Source of the DNA: Anaerolineales bacterium
GTDB taxonomy: Bacteria > Chloroflexota > Anaerolineae > Aggregatilineales > J027
DNA length: 64,000 bases
Direction of reading: 5' to 3'
Assembly (NCBI GenBank): GCA_020634155.1
Contig: JACKCI010000002.1
Coordinates: 1,550,001 to 1,614,000, forward strand
Shown: piece by piece, positions 52,618 through 61,917 of the stretch
How positions within the stretch are numbered: the stretch's first letter is position 1
Layout: each line of letters begins with the position of its first letter
Made by a program: the position numbers and the translations under genes
The notes under the pieces: generated by a model
What the model was told of the DNA's origin: nothing
The model's input: only the letters and a program-made list of their open reading frames with translations
Database searches by the model: none

Positions 52618-53919
52618 CTACTGGCCTGCAATCAGGTCTTTTAAGTAGAGGGCGCTACGTTTGGGAGTGCGCTGGAGAGTCTCGAAATCGACATGAATGA
52701 TGCCGAAGCGCTGGCTATAGCCATAGGCCCACTCGAAATTATCCAAGAAGCTCCACACAAAATAGCCTTTGACTGGCACCCCCGCCTCAATAGCCAGCGC
52801 GGTCTGCTCAAAATGTAACTCAAGGTAGCGTTGGCGTTCAGGGTCTTCAATCACACCATTCTCCGGCGCAGGGTCTTCATAGGCGGCCCCGTTTTCGGTG
52901 ATATACACCGCTTTGGGGCTGTAGCACTCATTGGCCCGCACCAGCAGGTTATACAACCCGCGTGGATAGACCTCCCATCCCATCGCAGTGACAGGCGCAT
53001 CGGGTGGGGGTGGCACGCTACCGTTGGCGCTGTAGAGATTACGGGCATAGTAGTTCATGCCTAGATAATCAATCGGTGCCGCCGCTACCTTTACCTCGTC
53101 AAGGTCAATCCCATCCATCGCAGCCCCATAGTGGGCAAGTGCGTCGGCAGGGTAGGCACCTTTGAAAACAGGGTCTAAGAACCACAGATTGCGAAGGCTG
53201 TCTTCGAGTCTAGCGGCTTGCTTATCGGCCTCATTCTCTGACGCGGCCTCAATGTACACTTGGTCAATCACAATGCCCACTTGAGCATCCGCCACCGTTG
53301 AGCGAATCAACGGTACGGCCTTGCCATGCGACACCATCAAGTGATGGCTAACCTTCAAGGCGGTAGGCAAGTCTTGAATCCCCGGTGCATGGAGGCCAAT
53401 TTGATGCCCTAAAAAGGCAACTACCCAAGGCTCGTTATGGGTTGCCCAGTGTTTGACTCTATCCCCCAACCGCGAGGTCATCACGCTGGTATATTCCAAG
53501 AACCAATCCACCACCGATGGATTAGCCCAGCCTCCCTTATCTTGTAGTGCTTGGGGTAAATCCCAGTGATACAAGGTCAGATAGGGGGTAATGTTAGCCT
53601 TGAGCAGTTCATCAACCACACGGTCATAGAAATCGAGGCCAAGGGGATTGGCGGCCCCTATCCCTTGCGGTAAGACTCGCGGCCACGACACCGAGAAGCG
53701 ATAGCCGTGTACCCCTAACGATTGCATCAACGCCACATCTTCGGGATAGCGGTGATAGTGGTCACAGGCCACATCCCCATTGTCGTCATTGAATACATGG
53801 TCGGGAGTGTGCGAGAAGCGGTGCCAGATGCACTCCCCACGATTATCTTCTAGACTTGCACCTTCTATTTGGTAGGAGGATGTCGCCACCCCCCACAGAA
53901 AATCTTCTGGAAATTTCAT
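52618..53919 (-). CDS. GH1 family beta-glucosidase (locus 2)
   Basis: A 433-residue cytoplasmic GH1 enzyme with FLWGVATSSYQIEGA at the N-terminus, acid/base E163 in THNEPW and nucleophile E342 in YITENG. It is a paralogue of the GH1 enzyme at 3281-4603; many segments are shared (ACDHYHRY, LYHWDLPQALQ, AYITEN-type). In this operon it would split imported cello-oligosaccharides to glucose. It lies 37 bases after the large permease gene and 15 bases before the GH9 gene. Confidence 0.95.
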   Translation of the reverse strand: MKFPEDFLWGVATSSYQIEGASLEDNRGECIWHRFSHTPDHVFNDDNGDVACDHYHRYPEDVALMQSLGVHGYRFSVSWPRVLPQGIGAANPLGLDFYDRVVDELLKANITPYLTLYHWDLPQALQDKGGWANPSVVDWFLEYTSVMTSRLGDRVKHWATHNEPWVVAFLGHQIGLHAPGIQDLPTALKVSHHLMVSHGKAVPLIRSTVADAQVGIVIDQVYIEAASENEADKQAARLEDSLRNLWFLDPVFKGAYPADALAHYGAAMDGIDLDEVKVAAAPIDYLGMNYYARNLYSANGSVPPPPDAPVTAMGWEVYPRGLYNLLVRANECYSPKAVYITENGAAYEDPAPENGVIEDPERQRYLELHFEQTALAIEAGVPVKGYFVWSFLDNFEWAYGYSQRFGIIHVDFETLQRTPKRSALYLKDLIAGQ

Positions 53920-53956
53920 ATTCCACTGTATCCTGTTCTAGGCAAAGTCAATAAAG

Positions 53957-56173
53957 CTATTTGTCCACACCCGTAATCACAATCCCCTGCATAAAGAAGC
54001 GTTGGGAGATGATAAACAGTATCAAAGGCAGCACCATTGCAATTAAGGCCGCCGACTGAATCAGGTGCGGTTCTTGACCATAGACGAAGTTAAAATCTTG
54101 GACACCAACTGAGATGGGGCGCAGGTTTTCCTTGCCCAGCAAGTAAATCAACGGCTCAAAGTAGTCATTCCACGCGAACACAAAGTGGAACAAGCCCGCC
54201 GCCACCAACGCAGGGTAGGCTTGCGGTAATACCACTGAGCGCAAGACACGGAATGGCCCCGCTCCGTCAATCATAGCGGCCTCATCCAACTCACGCGGGA
54301 TGGTCTGGAAAAATTGGCGCAGCAAGAACACGTTGTACGCATTGGCGAAAAAGTGCGGCACAATCAGCGGGAGCCATGTCCCTGTCCAGCCAATCTTAGA
54401 GAAGAAGGCAAAGGTCGGCACTAATGTCACTTGGCGCGGCAAGATGATGGTGCCAATCAAAATCAGGAACATCACATTCTTATAGGGGATGGGGAAGCGG
54501 GCAAAGCCATAAGCGACAATTGTGCAGGAAATCAGGGTGCCAGTCATCCCCAACAAGGCAATTACCAAGGTATTGAGGAGCAAGCGCGGGAAGCTAATGC
54601 GTGTCCATGCCTCTTCATAGTTGTCCCATTTGGGGTCGAGATAATCGATCGAATCGAGCGACCCAACCCATTTATCTGAATACTCAAATACCCCAGCTTC
54701 TGGCTCTGAGGGCGAGATATAGTAGGTGGGGGTGCGTCCGGGAGTACCTGCTGCCACCAACGCCCATCGTTCACCATGTCCTTCAACGGGTGCGAAATAG
54801 AGGGGCAATAGCTCACCTTTTTCAACACTCCATTGCGGCAAGCGGACATTGTTATGCCGATAGACGCCTTGGCCCTCTTCATAATCGGGTTGCAAAGTTG
54901 TCAAATCAATTTCCGTTTGAATGTACTCCACCTGATCCGGTGTGGTGTTGACGGTCAGGGTACTGGTATTGACAAAAATGCTTTCATTGGTGCCTGTTCC
55001 TTGGCGCACCAACGCCCAGTGCTGCTCACCATCGTCAGTCGGCATCACATACACGGGGTAGTTGCCCAATGAGACAAGGCCATAAATCCGTTCATTGAAT
55101 TTGCCTTGATAGAGAAACACCGCGTCTTCCATAATCGGTGTGAACCGCTCATCAAAGACTGCCGAGACAAGAGCATCTTTTTCATTGGTGTTGATAAAGA
55201 GACTCTCGTCGGTGCCTGTCCCCATGCGGATTAAAGCCCACTGCACGCCCTCTTGCCCATCGACAACATCAGCAGGCACTTGATAGACGAGATAGGCTTC
55301 ATTGCTATTCAAGCCCATCTCACGATTAAGGCCCGCAAAGTGGGTATAGGTTTCTTCGGTCAGGGTCAAGCCCGCAAGGTCACCATCCCACTCAAAGACA
55401 CCTCCATCAGGATTGCTGATGTCGAGCATAACATGGCGTTGGTCTTGAATCAGCGCCCATTCTTGCTGGGTCTCATCAGCCAAGGTCACGGTATAGAGTG
55501 GGTAGCTCTTGAATTTGACCAAACCTGTGGCGGGGTCGGTATTGCCCTTAAATTTATACAGAGCAATCTGCTGGGCCTGCTCCAAGGTAGAGATGTCGCC
55601 TGTCCATTCAATCACGCCATCATTCGGATACTGCACGTTGATAAAGGTGTGTTGAGGGGGACGAATTAGCGCCCATTCCTCAACCACGCCTTCATCATTC
55701 TCAGCCAAATAGATGGGATAACGCTTGCTGTTTTCGACCCCATAGGTGGGGTTGGCAGTCACATTGGTTGCCGTGTATATCGCCAACTGCGGCGCACGTT
55801 CCAACCGCATGACATCGCCTTCCCACTCCACAAACTTGAGGGTCACGGGGTCGATGAAGATATTGATAGGTGCGTCAACGTTAGCTTCCCGCACCAAAGC
55901 CAAAGTTCGTTCTTTGCCATCAATCGGCACCAGATAGACCGGATATTCTTGCCCTGCGGTGACACGATAGCCCGGCAGTTCCTCGCCCTGATAATCATAG
56001 ACCTCTTGGGTGAGGGGCAGGATGGTGTTGCGGACAATCTGCTTCGGACTCTTAACCGAGGTCATGAGCATATAGCCAAAGGGCGACAAATAGAGCGACA
56101 CCGCCGTTATTGCCAGCAAGGTCACAAGGCCGCCAAGGGTTAAATTACGTAAGTGTTTATCAAAACGAGACAT
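53957..56173 (-). CDS. MalG-type sugar permease with a ~470-residue extracytoplasmic repeat insert
   Basis: A 738-residue permease, against ~280 usual for MalG. Transmembrane helix 1 (LGGLVTLLAITAVSLYLSPFGYML, 13-36) is followed by residues 61-525 with six degenerate ~75-residue repeats, then by the remaining five helices (530-730) and an intact EAA loop (EAAMIDGAGPFRVLRSVVLP, 631-650). Each repeat has a YPVY-like box (77, 152, 224, 294, 372, 456) and, 10-16 residues later, a WALVR-like box (91, 167, 239, 312, 386, 470). The insert replaces the short loop between helices 1 and 2, so it lies outside the cytoplasm, where it could bind sugar or the binding protein. The frame is open throughout, and the permease parts are conserved, so this is not an assembly artefact by appearance. 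It overlaps the MalF-type gene by one base. Confidence 0.9.
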   Translation of the reverse strand: MSRFDKHLRNLTLGGLVTLLAITAVSLYLSPFGYMLMTSVKSPKQIVRNTILPLTQEVYDYQGEELPGYRVTAGQEYPVYLVPIDGKERTLALVREANVDAPINIFIDPVTLKFVEWEGDVMRLERAPQLAIYTATNVTANPTYGVENSKRYPIYLAENDEGVVEEWALIRPPQHTFINVQYPNDGVIEWTGDISTLEQAQQIALYKFKGNTDPATGLVKFKSYPLYTVTLADETQQEWALIQDQRHVMLDISNPDGGVFEWDGDLAGLTLTEETYTHFAGLNREMGLNSNEAYLVYQVPADVVDGQEGVQWALIRMGTGTDESLFINTNEKDALVSAVFDERFTPIMEDAVFLYQGKFNERIYGLVSLGNYPVYVMPTDDGEQHWALVRQGTGTNESIFVNTSTLTVNTTPDQVEYIQTEIDLTTLQPDYEEGQGVYRHNNVRLPQWSVEKGELLPLYFAPVEGHGERWALVAAGTPGRTPTYYISPSEPEAGVFEYSDKWVGSLDSIDYLDPKWDNYEEAWTRISFPRLLLNTLVIALLGMTGTLISCTIVAYGFARFPIPYKNVMFLILIGTIILPRQVTLVPTFAFFSKIGWTGTWLPLIVPHFFANAYNVFLLRQFFQTIPRELDEAAMIDGAGPFRVLRSVVLPQAYPALVAAGLFHFVFAWNDYFEPLIYLLGKENLRPISVGVQDFNFVYGQEPHLIQSAALIAMVLPLILFIISQRFFMQGIVITGVDK
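54599..55993 (-). repeat. Six degenerate coding repeats in the permease insert
   Basis: Codons for residues 61-525 of the permease. Successive YPVY-type boxes are spaced 75, 72, 70, 78 and 84 residues. The consensus is Y-P-hydrophobic-Y, 6-12 residues, WALVR, then a segment ending in a hydrophobic-D/N-x2 turn and an acidic EWxGD-type motif. The copies are diverged at DNA level, so the array is old. Confidence 0.8.
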
Positions 56174-57141
56174 TAGCGTTCATCTCCTGCCGCATAATAG
56201 ACCCAATAGCGGGCGCTCCAGAATAGGACTGCCGTGAAGATAATCGCAATCATGAACAGGAACCATGCCAGTGTTGCTCCATAGCCCATGTCCTTGAAAG
56301 TAAAGGCTGTTTTGTAGAGGTGGATGTTATAAAACAAGGTGGAGTTACCGGGGTCGCCTGTCCCGCGTTTGAGCATGTACGGCACATCGAAATAGCGGAA
56401 TAGACCAATCATCGACAGCACCAGATTGTAGAAAATCACGGGCGAAATCATGGGTAAGGTAATCATCCGCACCCGTGTCAGTGGTCCAGCCCCATCGACC
56501 TTGGCTGCTTCATAGAGTTCAGTTGGAACCCCTTGCAAGCCCGCCAAGAAAATCAACATGGCGTTGCCGCTCCCCCAAATCCCGATGAACATCATGGCGG
56601 GGTAAATCCACATTGTGCTGTTTAACCAGTCTGGTCCATTGATACCGAAGGTCTCAATAATGCGGTTGAGCCAGCCCGATTGCGGGTTGAGAAAGCCATT
56701 CCAGATCCCAACCGCCGATACAATCGGCACCACAAAGGGGGCATAAAAAAGGGTACGAAAAACGGCCTTGCCCCACAGCCGCTTGGCATTCAAGAGCGCT
56801 GCCATACTGAGCGGAATAATTACCGAAAATGGGAGCGAAATCGCCATATAGATGAGCGTTACACGCAGCGAAATCCGCACGCTGGGGTCTTTTAATAATT
56901 TTTGATAGTTGTCTATCCCAACAAAATTGATATCGCTGGCACGATTAAGGTTAAAATCCGTCAAGGTGAAAATAAAGGACGCTACGAGCGGCATTAAGGT
57001 GAAAATAAAGAAACCGATTAGCCATGGTGACAAGAATACCCAACCCCACATCACCCGTCGGCGGTGCATCGACATACCCGTTTGGAGGTGTGCAGAATCT
57101 AGATGGGCCGTCTTGAGCGTTTGGTTCGCTACTGTAGACAT
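56173..57141 (-). CDS. Sugar ABC transporter permease, MalF type (importer 2)
   Basis: A 322-residue permease with about six transmembrane helices (WGWVFLSPWLIGFFIFTLMPLVASFIFTLTDF first) and the EAA loop EAAKVDGAGPLTRVRMITLPMISPV. It pairs with the repeat-bearing MalG-type permease, whose start codon overlaps its stop by one base. The binding-protein gene lies 102 bases upstream beyond a hairpin. Like importer 1, the operon has no ATPase gene. A GGAGGG site precedes the ATG. Confidence 0.93.
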   Translation of the reverse strand: MSTVANQTLKTAHLDSAHLQTGMSMHRRRVMWGWVFLSPWLIGFFIFTLMPLVASFIFTLTDFNLNRASDINFVGIDNYQKLLKDPSVRISLRVTLIYMAISLPFSVIIPLSMAALLNAKRLWGKAVFRTLFYAPFVVPIVSAVGIWNGFLNPQSGWLNRIIETFGINGPDWLNSTMWIYPAMMFIGIWGSGNAMLIFLAGLQGVPTELYEAAKVDGAGPLTRVRMITLPMISPVIFYNLVLSMIGLFRYFDVPYMLKRGTGDPGNSTLFYNIHLYKTAFTFKDMGYGATLAWFLFMIAIIFTAVLFWSARYWVYYAAGDER

Positions 57142-57206
57142 GGATCCCTCCTGAGAAAACTAGGGATTATTTGACTGAATTAGAATCGATGATATGGGGA
57201 AATGCA

Positions 57207-57229
57207 GGACAGGGGTACTTCCCCTGTCC
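57207..57229 (-). terminator. Hairpin between binding protein and MalF-type permease (locus 2)
   Basis: CCCCTGTCC (57221-57229) and GGACAGGGG (57207-57215) form a perfect 9-bp stem with a 5-base loop right after the binding-protein stop. On the minus strand it is followed by TGCATTT, so termination would be weak. It occupies the same operon position as the hairpin at 11435 in locus 1, as expected for mRNA stabilisation and differential expression. Confidence 0.6.
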
Positions 57230-57243
57230 CTTAACCCTATGCG

Positions 57244-58617
57244 TTATTGCACTTCATCATAGATTGCTTGGAGGTCGGAAATCAGCGTTGCCATCTCGGC
57301 ATCAATATCCAAATCAGGCGTGCTTTGGATCAGGGTTTGGAAGGCACCAATCCGCTCGTCAGCCTTTTGGAAGTTGGGCATGTTGCTCTCGTGGCTGGGG
57401 TTGTCTGGGAAGTTCAAGCTATCAATGGCAACCTGCCAGTTCACGCCTTGGGTGAAGGTTTCGTTCAAGCCAGCAAGGAAGGCGTCGCGGTCTTCGGGGC
57501 GGGCCGGCATACCACCATAGGCAGCCAACAGGTCGAGGGAAGCATCGCCAATCAAGTAGGTCAATACTTCAAACGCGGCTTCGGGGTTCTGGCTTTGCTT
57601 CAAAATACGGAAGGTGTCCGCATGGAGCGGAGCCGTCACCACACCATTGTAGGAGGGTTGGACAGCCAAGTCGAAGTTCACGCCAGCGGTGCAGCAGGTA
57701 TACCACAGGTGCGTTTGGGACATCGCAACGTTGCCAGAGGAGAAGGGATTACCAGCAGCCAACAGGTCGCTGTTCACATAGGCATCATTCGGGATAAAGT
57801 GTTGATTCCAAATGCCGTCATACAGCCAGCGATAGAATTCGGCCCAGTTTTCGGGCATTTCGGCGGTCACACCGTCATCAGCAATGAAGTCAGCCGCGCC
57901 AAAGAAGGTCGCCATACGGCGGGCATCTGACCATTGATTAGAATAGCCAAATTGCACGATATTGTCGGGGTCGAAGTCGGGGGAGGTGGCGTCGTTACCA
58001 TTGGCATCCAGCGTCAACAGCAGGGCCAGTTCCGAAACCTTGTCCCATGACCACTCTTCACCATCGGCATAGGGTTCACCGTAGGATTGGGGCGGATAGG
58101 GCAAGCCAGCGGCGTCGAATAGGTCACGATTGTAGAACATCATGCTGGGGAACACACCAAAGGGCAAACCAATCAAGCCTTGGCCTTGCACGCGATAAAA
58201 GTCCACCAATGAGGGCGGGAATTGACCGAGGTCATAGCCAGCCGCTTCAGCAAGCGGTTCCATATCGACCCAGTTACCATCAAAGGAATTCGAGCCACGA
58301 ATACCAACGGGGCCAACAATATCGGGAGCTTGGTCTTCGGTAGCAATCAAAGTTGAAAGGGTGTCATAAGCAACATCATTTTGCACGAGGACGAGAACAA
58401 GCTCGATGCCCTTTTCGGCACCAACGGTTTCATTAAATTCAGCAACAACAGCTTCTTGGGCGGCAACTTGTTCGTCATTGCCACCAGTACCAAGACCAAC
58501 AAACCATGTCACAGTCACTTTATCTTGGGCCACAACGGTGTTGTGGGTCTGTGGCACGAGCGCGGCAATTAAGGCCAACGCAATCACAATTGTCAATAAA
58601 CGGAATTTCTTAGACAT
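57244..58617 (-). CDS. Extracellular sugar-binding protein of ABC importer 2
   Basis: A 457-residue family 1 solute-binding protein with a signal peptide (LLTIVIALALIAALVP, cleavage near VVAQD) and no lipobox. The mature region starts VTVTWFVGLGTGGNDEQVAAQEAVVAEFNE and contains GLPFGVFPSMMFYNRDLFDAAGLPYPP, a typical sugar-binding-protein segment. CTCC (WYTCCTAG) gives two adjacent Cys, which is unusual. Context (GH9, GH1, CelR-type operator) points to cello-oligosaccharides as ligand. It is the first gene of the importer operon after the regulator, with a 176-base gap between them. Confidence 0.9.
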   Translation of the reverse strand: MSKKFRLLTIVIALALIAALVPQTHNTVVAQDKVTVTWFVGLGTGGNDEQVAAQEAVVAEFNETVGAEKGIELVLVLVQNDVAYDTLSTLIATEDQAPDIVGPVGIRGSNSFDGNWVDMEPLAEAAGYDLGQFPPSLVDFYRVQGQGLIGLPFGVFPSMMFYNRDLFDAAGLPYPPQSYGEPYADGEEWSWDKVSELALLLTLDANGNDATSPDFDPDNIVQFGYSNQWSDARRMATFFGAADFIADDGVTAEMPENWAEFYRWLYDGIWNQHFIPNDAYVNSDLLAAGNPFSSGNVAMSQTHLWYTCCTAGVNFDLAVQPSYNGVVTAPLHADTFRILKQSQNPEAAFEVLTYLIGDASLDLLAAYGGMPARPEDRDAFLAGLNETFTQGVNWQVAIDSLNFPDNPSHESNMPNFQKADERIGAFQTLIQSTPDLDIDAEMATLISDLQAIYDEVQ

Positions 58618-58793
58618 TTCACAGTCTCCTTCAGGTATAATAGGTCTGTTGGGTGCGTTTCAACTGTATTCTGAGGAATATCTGCCACGAACTCCTGCTG
58701 ATGAATAACGTGTTGGAATGCACCTATGCTTTATGTTTAGTTTGGAACATGGCCTAGCGTGTTACTCCATCCAAACTCCTTTCCCTTCGTTCT

Positions 58794-59816
58794 CTATGCT
58801 GATTGGCGAATGATAAGTTCGACGGGGAGAATCTGGTGAAAAGAAGTCTCAACCCGTCCGTCGAGAATACTAATGATGCCCTCCGTCGCAACCTCCCCCA
58901 GCCGCAATATGGGCTGATGAACAGTCGTTAGGGGTGGGTTGGTCAATGCCGCTTGATGAATATCATCAAACCCACCAATAGCAATATCATTTGGCATACA
59001 AAGCCCTGCCGCTCGGATAGCCTGCATAGCCCCAATTGCCATAATATCGCTGGCGCAAAACACGGCATCCACCTGCTGATCCAGTAAAACCTGCATAGAA
59101 CGATACCCACCTTCTTCACTAAAATTCCCCGGTGGGGCGATTATCGCGTCCATACCCGCTTCATGGATGGCTCGCAAATACCCCGCCTGTCGGTCACGGC
59201 TAGAACGCAACTTCTCAAGGCCGGGGATATGGGCAATGCGTTGGCGCTGCTGCTTTATCATATGTTGAGTCAACAGATAGCCACCGATTTCATTCTCAAC
59301 ATCCACGTAATTGACATGTGGGTCGAGCCTATTGGGAGAACCGATAATCACGAAGGGCTTCCCGCGCTCGTCCAGTTTTTGGATAAACGACTCATCGACC
59401 ACCGTTGAGGCCACAATCAGACCATCCATCAAGCGATGATTGACGACTTGACCGAGGATGTCGTCACTATCGCCCTCGGTACTGGTCAGCCACAGTGTGA
59501 CGCTATAGCCCATTTGGTTAGCCGTATTAGTGATTGATTGGAGCAGAAGTGGGAAGAAGGGGTCGGAGAAAACTTTGCTAACAATATGAGGGATTAAGAT
59601 GCCAATCACATTGAGCTTTTGGGTGACAAGGGCGCGGGCAGCAAGATTGGGATGGAAGTCCACTTGGTCAATCACTTGCAGGACACGTTGGCGGGTTTTC
59701 TCGCTGACATTTGGGTGTTGATTAATCACGCGAGAGACCGTTGAACGCGAGACACCGCTCAGGCGGGCAATGTCCTCTAAGTTATGGTGCTTGCTACTAA
59801 CAACCTCGTCGTCCAT
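58794..59816 (-). CDS. LacI-family regulator, CelR-like (beta-glucan locus 2)
   Basis: A 340-residue LacI/GalR regulator. The helix-turn-helix is LEDIARLSGVSRSTVSRVIN and is followed by NVSEKTRQRVLQVIDQVDFHPN and a sugar-binding effector domain (GIGILIPHIV-type strand, here NVIGILIPHIVSKVF; AIGGFDDIHQAALTNPPLTTVHQP). The region upstream of its start contains a 20-base palindrome whose core is the TGGGAGCGCTCCCA site bound by CelR of Thermobifida fusca. It is divergent from the helicase and precedes the importer/GH operon on its own strand. Likely effector: cellobiose or a related disaccharide. This is inference from the operator and neighbours. Confidence 0.93.
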   Translation of the reverse strand: MDDEVVSSKHHNLEDIARLSGVSRSTVSRVINQHPNVSEKTRQRVLQVIDQVDFHPNLAARALVTQKLNVIGILIPHIVSKVFSDPFFPLLLQSITNTANQMGYSVTLWLTSTEGDSDDILGQVVNHRLMDGLIVASTVVDESFIQKLDERGKPFVIIGSPNRLDPHVNYVDVENEIGGYLLTQHMIKQQRQRIAHIPGLEKLRSSRDRQAGYLRAIHEAGMDAIIAPPGNFSEEGGYRSMQVLLDQQVDAVFCASDIMAIGAMQAIRAAGLCMPNDIAIGGFDDIHQAALTNPPLTTVHQPILRLGEVATEGIISILDGRVETSFHQILPVELIIRQSA

Positions 59817-59860
59817 TTAGTTTTCTCAAGAACAAATGCTGTTTTACCTTTAATTTCCAA

Positions 59861-59880
59861 TTTTGGGAGCGCTCCCAAAA
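59861..59880. promoter_or_regulatory. CelR-type LacI operator
   Basis: TTTTGGGAGCGCTCCCAAAA is a perfect 20-base palindrome 45 bases before the lacI-family start. Its inner 14 bases are the CelR operator described in Thermobifida fusca. It is the only such site that I find in the locus; none is seen before the binding-protein gene, so the regulator and its operon may be read from this promoter. Confidence 0.88.
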
Positions 59881-60034
59881 TCTATTCATAGAATAATCCA
59901 CCTTGTGAAGTTTGTCAAGAACTTGGGCTTGCTTTTCTTATGACTTTCCAGCATACTTCCCCCCTGCGAATCTAATGCTGGTTATACCCTACCCCATTCT
60001 GATGCGTGGTAGGGTTTTTGCTGTAGGAGCATCT

Positions 60035-61774
60035 ATGACTTTTCAAGACCTCGGCTTAAGGGCTGAACTGCTGGAAACAGTAGCATCACTTGGGTATGTA
60101 GCCCCCACGCCGATTCAAGCTGAAACCATCCCCCACCTCTTGGCAGGTACGGATGTGATGGGGCAGGCACAAACTGGGACAGGTAAAACCGCTGCGTTTA
60201 CCCTGCCAATGCTACATCATCTCGAAAGTGATGACCTTCAAGCCTTGATCTTGACCCCCACCCGTGAACTGGCTATCCAAGTATCGGAGGCCGTCTATCG
60301 CTATGGCAGCAGCATGGGGGTGCGTGTTCTCCCCATCTATGGTGGGCAGAGCTATAGCCGCCAATTGCGCCGCCTTGAAAAAGGGGTGCATGTTGTGGTG
60401 GGCACACCCGGACGCACACTTGATTTGATTAACCAAGGCGCTCTTAACTTGCGCCATGTAAAATATCTGGTGCTGGATGAAGCCGATGAGATGTTAAAAA
60501 TGGGCTTCATCGAAGATGTGGAAACCATCTTGCAAGCCACCAACCCCCAACGCCAAACTGCCCTATTCTCCGCTACGTTGTCCGAACCTATCCGGCGCTT
60601 GGCAACCCGTTACATGAATGACCCCTTACTGGTCTCTGTTAACCCTGAGACGGTAACGGTGGATAACATCGTTCAACGCTACTATATGGTCAACGAGAGC
60701 GAGAAGGTAGCGGCTCTCTGCCGCCTGTTGGAGATGGAAGACCTCCAAAATACGCTCATTTTTGCGCGTACCAAGGTTGGGGCTGGCGAGTTAGCTGAGA
60801 CCTTGATTGCACGCGGCTACCCTGCTGAGGCCATTCATGGTGACCTTGCCCAAGGTGAGCGCGAGCGTATTCTGCGCCGCTTCCGCAATGGGCAATTGAC
60901 CATTCTAGTAGCGACCGATGTGGTGGCACGGGGGGTCGATATACCGAGCGTCTCGCATGTTATCAACTTCGATGTGCCACAACTCGCGGCTGAATATGTC
61001 CACCGCATTGGGCGCACGGGTCGGGCTGGGCGTGGTGGTGAAGCCATCACTCTCATTCACCCTCGCCAGCGCTATGTTCTCAAGATGATTGAGGACTATA
61101 CCAGCAAGCCCATCACCAAAGGCAAATTGCCAACCCGTGAAGCCATCCTTGCCCATCGCTATGAGCAATTCCGAGAAGATTTCGCCGAGCAGATTACACC
61201 CGATGCTACTGAAGAGGAATATCGGCTGCTTGAGGAACTGATAGCAGCAGGCTATGCCCCTGAGCAAATCGCCTTGAGTGCTATCCGCATCCTCCGCAGT
61301 CACGAGAACCAACGCCCCCTCGAAGACATCCGCACCGTTGAGGAATACAAGGAGCGTCGTGACAAGCCCAAGTCCGCACCCAAGACCGAGCGTCGTCGTG
61401 GTGAGCGTACCAGTCATGAGCAAGGCATGGTGCGCCTGTTTATGGATATTGGGCGTTCCGAAGGGGTACGTCCGGCAGATATTGTCTATGGGGTGGCAAG
61501 CGCCGCTAACATCCCCGGTCGCGCCATTGGTGCCATCGACATCCTCCAAGACGAGACCTTCTTCGATGTACCTGAACAACATGTCGAAGCCATCCTCGAT
61601 AGCATGAAGCAAAGCCGCATTCGGGGACGCCTTGTTACCTTGATGCTGGCCGAAGGCCTCTTTGATGGGCCACGCCGTCGGGGGAATGGTCGAGGCGGTA
61701 ATAACAACAACCGCGGGCCGCGCCGCGACAAGCCGCGCTCTGACAAGCGCAAATGGCGTGAGCCTGTCCTCTAA
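60035..61774 (+). CDS. DEAD-box RNA helicase (CsdA/DeaD-like)
   Basis: A 579-residue ATP-dependent RNA helicase. It shows the Q motif region (FQDLGL; PTPIQ), motif I AQTGTGKT (residues 45-52), PTRELA, DEAD, SAT, ARGVDIP and HRIGRTGRAG. After the two RecA domains a DbpA-type RNA-binding fold is seen (VRLFMDIGRSEGVRPADIVYGV; GAIDILQDETFFDVPE) and a basic Gly/Asn/Arg-rich tail. It likely helps ribosome assembly or RNA unwinding in the cold. ATG 60035 is preferred, because a GGAG site lies 5-10 bases upstream and the Q motif follows at once; a frame from 59912 would add 41 unrelated residues. A terminator follows the gene. Confidence 0.96.
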   Translation: MTFQDLGLRAELLETVASLGYVAPTPIQAETIPHLLAGTDVMGQAQTGTGKTAAFTLPMLHHLESDDLQALILTPTRELAIQVSEAVYRYGSSMGVRVLPIYGGQSYSRQLRRLEKGVHVVVGTPGRTLDLINQGALNLRHVKYLVLDEADEMLKMGFIEDVETILQATNPQRQTALFSATLSEPIRRLATRYMNDPLLVSVNPETVTVDNIVQRYYMVNESEKVAALCRLLEMEDLQNTLIFARTKVGAGELAETLIARGYPAEAIHGDLAQGERERILRRFRNGQLTILVATDVVARGVDIPSVSHVINFDVPQLAAEYVHRIGRTGRAGRGGEAITLIHPRQRYVLKMIEDYTSKPITKGKLPTREAILAHRYEQFREDFAEQITPDATEEEYRLLEELIAAGYAPEQIALSAIRILRSHENQRPLEDIRTVEEYKERRDKPKSAPKTERRRGERTSHEQGMVRLFMDIGRSEGVRPADIVYGVASAANIPGRAIGAIDILQDETFFDVPEQHVEAILDSMKQSRIRGRLVTLMLAEGLFDGPRRRGNGRGGNNNNRGPRRDKPRSDKRKWREPVL

Positions 61775-61786
61775 GTGTGATACCCG

Positions 61787-61824
61787 ACACCCCCATGATT
61801 GCAAAAATCTGGGGGTGTTTTAAA
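61787..61824 (+). terminator. Intrinsic terminator after the helicase
   Basis: ACACCCCCA (61787-61795) pairs with TGGGGGTGT (61810-61818) over a 14-base loop and is followed by TTTAAAT. Confidence 0.7.
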
Positions 61825-61917
61825 TAAGATTTGATAGCTTTTCCCCCGCCATTTAAATCTTCACCTGTACAATTTTCCCTGCCACTTTCTGGATGCGATT
61901 CATTTTGAGGAGATAAT

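Noticed and set aside
59912..60034. Forty-one-residue N-terminal extension of the helicase
   Set aside because: The helicase Q motif begins right after ATG 60035, which has its own ribosome-binding site.
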